DNA of 10,823 bases from Desulfobulbaceae bacterium UBA2775 (GTDB lineage Bacteria; Desulfobacterota; Desulfobulbia; Desulfobulbales; Desulfocapsaceae), in assembly GCA_002352445.1 (NCBI GenBank), contig DEIL01000035.1, positions 1 to 10,823 of the forward strand, in the 5' to 3' direction. The stretch's first letter is position 1, and the number at the start of each line of letters is the position of its first letter. Below are positions 7,583 through 10,823 of the stretch, piece by piece. A program made the translations under genes and the position numbers. The notes under the pieces are model-generated. The model worked only from the letters and a program-made list of their open reading frames with translations, did not search any database and was not told where the DNA came from.

Positions 7583-8982
7583 TGTATCACCTCAACTTGT
7601 GCCAGGTCACCCAGAAGTATAGGTTTTACAGGCATTCGAGCAGAAAAAGGTCTTTTATTGGTGGCAGGCGCATAGGCGGCTAAAATGTCGTAAATCAATG
7701 GACCGCAGGTACGTCCCTGGCAGTTCCCCATGCTGCAGCGAGTGGCTCTTTTCAAAACACTTGAGGATGTAAAGCCGGTCTTTATCCAGCTGCGAAGCTT
7801 GCCAATGGTGATATCCTCGCAGCGGCAGATGATCGTATCGTCGTCAATAGTGTCCCACTCTTTAGATGGTATCGCCCATTGATGGTTCAAATATGTGCCG
7901 AAGCGCTGGTACTGTTTACGCTTGACCAACAATGGTTTTTGCTTGTTTTCAAAGTCACTTTTGCTCATTCTTTCTGATTGGTGCAAAATTGACAGCGCTG
8001 CTAATCGCCCTTCTATCACTGCCTTGTCGCCACCTGCAATGCCGGTTATTTCCCCTGCTGCAAAAATAGTGTTTACAGAAGTCTCCATTGACGAATCAAC
8101 AGTGACAAACCATCCGCCTTTAGCTGATGAATATTCCAGCTCGCAGCCGGCAACCTGCGGTAGTTCGATATTGCCGACAAAACCATTGGTGACGGCAATT
8201 ATTTGCGTTTTATATTGCCGGCTGCTGCCACTTACGATAGTGCCATCGGATGAAATTTCTACTGTAGTGGCTTCTATAAGATCACCCTTGTTTTCTGCTT
8301 TGATTATTTGCCTGCGATATTTTGGAAGAACCCTGTTTTTCAGCAGGTAACCAAGTGAAGAGCATCCTTGTCCGAGTTTTGGTAGTTGACCGCCTATCAC
8401 CCGGGTTGCTGCCAGTAAATTCGTGAAAGTTGAGCGATCAAGAAGGGCTGAAATCCTGCCATTCTGTTTTAAAATATTACCGGCCAACAAATATATCAAT
8501 GGTCCCGTACCATTAAGCAATATTTCTGAAGCTGCCAAAACCTGGTGGTTTTTTAGTAATATCTGTGCCGCACCCACTGTCATAACTTCCGGCAATGTCC
8601 AACCTTCGAACGGTCGCACTTTTTCCCTGGCCCCGGTCGCGAATATGATGTTTTGTGCCTTGACTTCTTTTATCCCCTCTTCCTTTGAAGAAAGCAGGAT
8701 GTTGTTCTCAGGGAAAACGCCGAGCACGCATGCGGGTGAATGAACAAGAAGGCTGCCGTTGCGGTAACCTGTTGTTGCCGCAAGATTAATTTTGTTATTC
8801 AACGGATTAATAAACCTGGATACCCCTGCAGGTTTTGCAGAGCCTCGCCAAAGTTGACCACCGAGCCGTCCATTCTCATCAATCAGGAGAGTTTTGACAG
8901 AATGTTCGGCCAGGATTGATGCAGCACTCATACCGGCAGGACCACCACCGATGATAGCAACATCATATTTTTCAGCCGGCAT
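7579..8982 (-). CDS. FAD/NAD(P)-type oxidoreductase with C-terminal BFD-like [2Fe-2S] domain; probable D-hydroxyproline dehydrogenase alpha subunit (HcnB/OoxA-like)
   Basis: Large subunit of a three-part flavo-iron-sulfur amino-acid dehydrogenase. I start it at the ATG at 8982 (467 residues): GGAGGT lies 8 nt upstream and the FAD-binding core DVAIIGGGPAG follows at residues 7-17. An in-frame TTG at 9009 adds nine residues and is less likely. Seen are a second dinucleotide-fold motif around LLNGTGP (155-161), ATGARE (116-121), and FAAGEITGIAGG (307-318), which binds FAD. The C-terminal domain has Cys386, Cys388, Cys416 and Cys421 in a C-x-C...C-x4-C pattern typical of BFD-like [2Fe-2S] ligands, plus Cys426. 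The start overlaps the small ferredoxin-like gene by 11 nt and the stop overlaps the aldehyde dehydrogenase start by 4 nt. Relatives include cyanide synthase HcnB and opine oxidase OoxA, so the substrate is inferred. Confidence 0.88.
   Translation of the reverse strand: MPAEKYDVAIIGGGPAGMSAASILAEHSVKTLLIDENGRLGGQLWRGSAKPAGVSRFINPLNNKINLAATTGYRNGSLLVHSPACVLGVFPENNILLSSKEEGIKEVKAQNIIFATGAREKVRPFEGWTLPEVMTVGAAQILLKNHQVLAASEILLNGTGPLIYLLAGNILKQNGRISALLDRSTFTNLLAATRVIGGQLPKLGQGCSSLGYLLKNRVLPKYRRQIIKAENKGDLIEATTVEISSDGTIVSGSSRQYKTQIIAVTNGFVGNIELPQVAGCELEYSSAKGGWFVTVDSSMETSVNTIFAAGEITGIAGGDKAVIEGRLAALSILHQSERMSKSDFENKQKPLLVKRKQYQRFGTYLNHQWAIPSKEWDTIDDDTIICRCEDITIGKLRSWIKTGFTSSSVLKRATRCSMGNCQGRTCGPLIYDILAAYAPATNKRPFSARMPVKPILLGDLAQVEVIQ
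7587..7593 (-). promoter_or_regulatory. Ribosome binding site of the aldehyde dehydrogenase
   Basis: GAGGTGA on the - strand lies 4 nt before the GTG start at 7582. It is a near-perfect anti-16S match and supports the non-ATG start. Confidence 0.7.
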
Positions 8983-9304
8983 CGATCTGGACCTCCATAC
9001 CTTCTTCAACCAGTGTTACACAGGCCTGTCTCCGGGGGCCACTGTCAATTGAAACCAGGCACTCATAACAGACACCCATTCCGCAAAAGACACCTCGTGG
9101 TTGATTTGTTTTGCTTTTGCGAAATTGTCGATATCCGGCACAAATCAGCGCCGCATGAATTGTTTCGCCCTGGTACGCTTGTGTAGGCTTGCCATTAACG
9201 TAAAAGATGATTTCTTTTCCCAACTCGACTGATTTACAGGCCCGGTCATCCTGCTTTTTTCCCACTCTTAAATTATCCATTGACACACCATCCGGACTGT
9301 TCAT
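8972..9304 (-). CDS. Small [2Fe-2S] protein, probable D-hydroxyproline dehydrogenase gamma subunit (HcnA-like)
   Basis: Ferredoxin-like electron-transfer subunit of 110 residues. A plant-type [2Fe-2S] fold is visible: FYVNGKP (34-40), GETIHAALICAG (46-57), and four cysteines at 74, 79, 82 and 95 in a C-x4-C-x2-C-x12-C arrangement (CGMGVCYEC, then QAC). This matches the Fer2_4 family, whose members pair with HcnB/HcnC-like flavoproteins. The ATG at 9304 overlaps the stop of the upstream flavoprotein (ATGA) but has no ribosome site of its own; an ATG at 9280 (102 residues) preceded by GGATGG is a real alternative. The N-terminus, about 30 residues before the fold, is longer than I expect for HcnA-like proteins and holds one extra Cys (23). 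Its stop overlaps the alpha-subunit start by 11 nt. Confidence 0.87.
   Translation of the reverse strand: MNSPDGVSMDNLRVGKKQDDRACKSVELGKEIIFYVNGKPTQAYQGETIHAALICAGYRQFRKSKTNQPRGVFCGMGVCYECLVSIDSGPRRQACVTLVEEGMEVQIDAG
8991..8996 (-). promoter_or_regulatory. Ribosome binding site deciding the start of the alpha subunit
   Basis: GGAGGT on the - strand lies 8 nt before the ATG at 8982 and inside the end of the small [2Fe-2S] gene. It favours that ATG over the in-frame TTG at 9009. Confidence 0.75.
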
Positions 9305-10461
9305 ATCAGATCAGTGGAAAAGCGATTCAGGTTGAAGTTCTCAAGGGAAACGGTCGGTTCTCCATTTATGATCAATTCACTGATAAGTTTCCCGGTTATG
9401 GCAGATAATGCGATCCCGTCTCCTTCATGTCCAGCTGCCATGATGAAACCTTTTATTTTTTCAACTTTTCCTAAAATTGGCAGGCCATCGGGTGTACAGG
9501 GTCTTAGACCCGCAAATGCCCGAATCAGCATCATCTCTTTCAAATCTGGTAAAATACGTACAGCCCGGGATGCGATCTGTTTCAATCCGTCAGCAGTATT
9601 CCGTTTATCATATCCGACTAATTCGCGCGTTGATCCGAGCAGCAGATTGCCATTATGGGTCTGGTCTATGGACAACCCTCCACTGTTTTTATTTTTCGAC
9701 GGTGAATTATGCTTTGCGGCAATATAACTGGCTGTTAATAGACATGGCTTCAGTAATCCCGGTCGGGCTTCAGTGACCAGTAATTGCCCACGTTTAGGCC
9801 TGATCGGAATATCGATATCCAACATATTCCCTATCTCCGCGGCATTAGCACCCGCCGCATTAACGACCGTATGAGTTTCAATTTCTCCGTTATCCGTCTG
9901 GACTGACACTATCTGGTTCCCGTTTGTTTTTATATTCAGTACCCTGGTGCCTGTGATAATGTCCGCACCCAGTTGCATTGCCCCTCTGATAAAACCAAGA
10001 GTCAGGGACATCGGGTTGATTTTGCTTTCAGATGATAGATAGGTCGCACCCAGCAGATGTGGAGATAAGTGTGACGATAATGTTCGAAGCTGCTGTCCAT
10101 CTATCAGTTCCACATCCAGTCCTGCTTCACGCTGGGTCTTGACATGCTGTTTCATCAATTTACGTTCTTCTTCGGTTTCAATGACAATCAGCCCACCATT
10201 TTTCTCTAATTCAAAGGGTACCGGTAACTGGTCTTGCAGTTCTTCAAGAAGTTTGTGGCTTTCCATTGCCATTTTTAAATGAATACCTGGTTTTTTACTT
10301 TGCATGAGTACTGCGCCGTCACATGCTCCCGAACTTCCTGAGCCTATCCCTTCTTTTTCCAGGAGGACAACTTCAACCCCATTGAGAGCTAGAAAATAGG
10401 CAATAGCAGAACCGATAACACCACCACCAGCGATAACGACATCTGCATTTTTTAGAGCCAA
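9301..10461 (-). CDS. FAD-dependent DAO-family oxidoreductase, probable D-hydroxyproline dehydrogenase beta (catalytic) subunit (HcnC/OoxB-like)
   Basis: Flavoprotein of the D-amino-acid oxidase/glycine oxidase family, 386 residues, expected to oxidise the substrate C-N bond and pass electrons to the two [2Fe-2S] partners. The FAD-binding fold starts at once: DVVIAGGGVIGSAIAYFLA (7-25) with the ribose-binding Glu35. SGSSGACDGAV follows (41-51), then the family stretches SIDQTHNGNLLLGSTRE (264-280) and GLRPCTPDGLPILG (318-331), and the C-terminal AAGHEGDGI (342-350). The start codon is TTG at 10461, with GGGGAG 10 nt upstream. No in-frame ATG exists before the FAD fold (next Met is 53), so a non-ATG start is well supported. 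It lies 57 nt after the DapA-like gene. HcnC, opine oxidase and D-hydroxyproline dehydrogenase share this architecture; the DapA-like and aldehyde dehydrogenase neighbours favour the last. Confidence 0.88.
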   Translation of the reverse strand: MALKNADVVIAGGGVIGSAIAYFLALNGVEVVLLEKEGIGSGSSGACDGAVLMQSKKPGIHLKMAMESHKLLEELQDQLPVPFELEKNGGLIVIETEEERKLMKQHVKTQREAGLDVELIDGQQLRTLSSHLSPHLLGATYLSSESKINPMSLTLGFIRGAMQLGADIITGTRVLNIKTNGNQIVSVQTDNGEIETHTVVNAAGANAAEIGNMLDIDIPIRPKRGQLLVTEARPGLLKPCLLTASYIAAKHNSPSKNKNSGGLSIDQTHNGNLLLGSTRELVGYDKRNTADGLKQIASRAVRILPDLKEMMLIRAFAGLRPCTPDGLPILGKVEKIKGFIMAAGHEGDGIALSAITGKLISELIINGEPTVSLENFNLNRFSTDLI

Positions 10462-10471
10462 TGTATGGGTT

Positions 10472-10477
10472 CTCCCC
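10472..10477 (-). promoter_or_regulatory. Ribosome binding site of the beta subunit (TTG start)
   Basis: GGGGAG on the - strand lies 10 nt before the TTG at 10461. It is the only purine-rich stretch in the 57-nt gap and supports the non-ATG start. Confidence 0.5.
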
Positions 10478-10518
10478 GTGAGTACGTTTAACTATCAGAC
10501 CAATAATACTTTGATTAT

Positions 10519-10823
10519 TTATAGAATACCTGCCTCTTGCATTATCCTGGTCAGCTCTTTTTCATTTTCATCGGACATGCTGCAAAGGGGCAATCTTACC
10601 TCTGAACTTTTAATGATCCCTTTCATTGCCATTGCAGTTTTTACAGGAACCGGGTTCGCCTCCATAAACATTGCCTGCATCATTGGGAAAATATGTGCAT
10701 TGCTGTCTATGGCTTTCGCCGTATCGCCCTCCTGCCAATTCCTGTACATCTCAACCATCTCTTGCGGCAGCAAGTTGCTGAGAACGCTGACTACACCTTC
10801 CCCGCCCATGCACATTGCCGGTA
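10519..10823 (-). CDS. DapA-superfamily lyase, C-terminal part (5' end beyond the window); probable pyrroline-4-hydroxy-2-carboxylate deaminase
   Basis: Only about the last 100 codons are present; the gene runs off the right edge, with the open frame continuing upstream of the first visible Met. The stretch GGEGVVSVLSNLLP corresponds to the GxxGxISVxxNxxP segment of DapA-family enzymes. The rest aligns by eye with the biosynthetic DapA in this window over its last ~95 residues (PMMQAMFMEANPVPVKTAM against PLMKLMFAAPSPAPAKMGV; the tail ends EAGIL against LGLI). The Schiff-base lysine and substrate-binding residues lie outside the window, so chemistry cannot be read directly. As first visible gene of the catabolic operon, before the D-hydroxyproline-dehydrogenase-like genes, it fits the deaminase that makes alpha-ketoglutarate semialdehyde. 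A second lysine-pathway DapA or another aldolase remains possible. Confidence 0.85.
   Translation of the reverse strand, partial: PAMCMGGEGVVSVLSNLLPQEMVEMYRNWQEGDTAKAIDSNAHIFPMMQAMFMEANPVPVKTAMAMKGIIKSSEVRLPLCSMSDENEKELTRIMQEAGIL

Noticed and set aside
8983..9009. TTG start adding nine residues to the alpha subunit
   Set aside because: GGAGGT lies 8 nt before the ATG at 8982, and the FAD motif is at the expected distance from that Met.
7579..10461. Hydrogen cyanide synthase (HcnABC) reading of the three oxidoreductase genes
   Set aside because: The subunit types match, but a DapA-family lyase and an aldehyde dehydrogenase in the same operon have no role in glycine oxidation to cyanide; a hydroxyproline-type route explains all five genes.
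10501..10520. AT-only inverted repeat (AATAAT/ATTATT) after the DapA-like gene
   Set aside because: The stem is short and has only A-T pairs with no T run, so it is not convincing as a terminator or attenuator.

Overview
The window carries two gene blocks that converge at about 6.08-6.17 kb. The left block (33-6075, + strand) is a tightly packed biosynthetic operon: argG, argH, a lipoprotein with fibronectin-III-like repeats, dapF, dapA and folK. The right block (6167 to the right edge, - strand) is a catabolic operon. In transcription order it encodes a DapA-superfamily lyase (cut by the window edge), an FAD-dependent amine/amino-acid oxidoreductase, a small [2Fe-2S] protein, a second FAD oxidoreductase with a C-terminal BFD-like [2Fe-2S] domain, and an aldehyde dehydrogenase.

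Organism: a Gram-negative bacterium is suggested by a lipoprotein whose +2 residue does not favour inner-membrane retention, and by the argH - lipoprotein - dapF neighbourhood that proteobacteria share. Overall protein character and the arg/dap layout remind me of Desulfobacterota (Desulfobulbales-like, sulfate-reducer lineage). That is an impression from the proteins, not a demonstrated placement.

Left block: ArgG and ArgH carry out the last two steps of arginine synthesis. DapA starts the diaminopimelate/lysine branch and DapF makes meso-diaminopimelate for peptidoglycan and lysine. FolK belongs to folate synthesis. The lipoprotein begins with a short CG-x-K-x-E-P-x-x-P stretch after its lipidated cysteine, like the small LptM (YifL) lipoprotein encoded beside dapF in enterobacteria, but here it continues into about 320 residues of beta-sandwich repeats. 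Genes overlap or are at most 44 nt apart, and a hairpin plus T7 tract at the folK stop codon is a plausible terminator.

Right block: the gene set matches the oxidative trans-4-hydroxy-L-proline pathway. A three-subunit D-hydroxyproline dehydrogenase would make pyrroline-4-hydroxy-2-carboxylate, the DapA-like lyase would deaminate it to alpha-ketoglutarate semialdehyde, and the aldehyde dehydrogenase would oxidise that to alpha-ketoglutarate. The epimerase, transporter and regulator expected for such a pathway are not in the window and would lie to the right. The substrate is inferred from gene content only. Starts in this block are often non-ATG (TTG, GTG) and three successive junctions overlap by 4, 11 and 4 nt, suggesting translational coupling.

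There is no gene-free stretch longer than about 100 nt, and I saw no RNA gene, CRISPR array, insertion sequence or long repeat.
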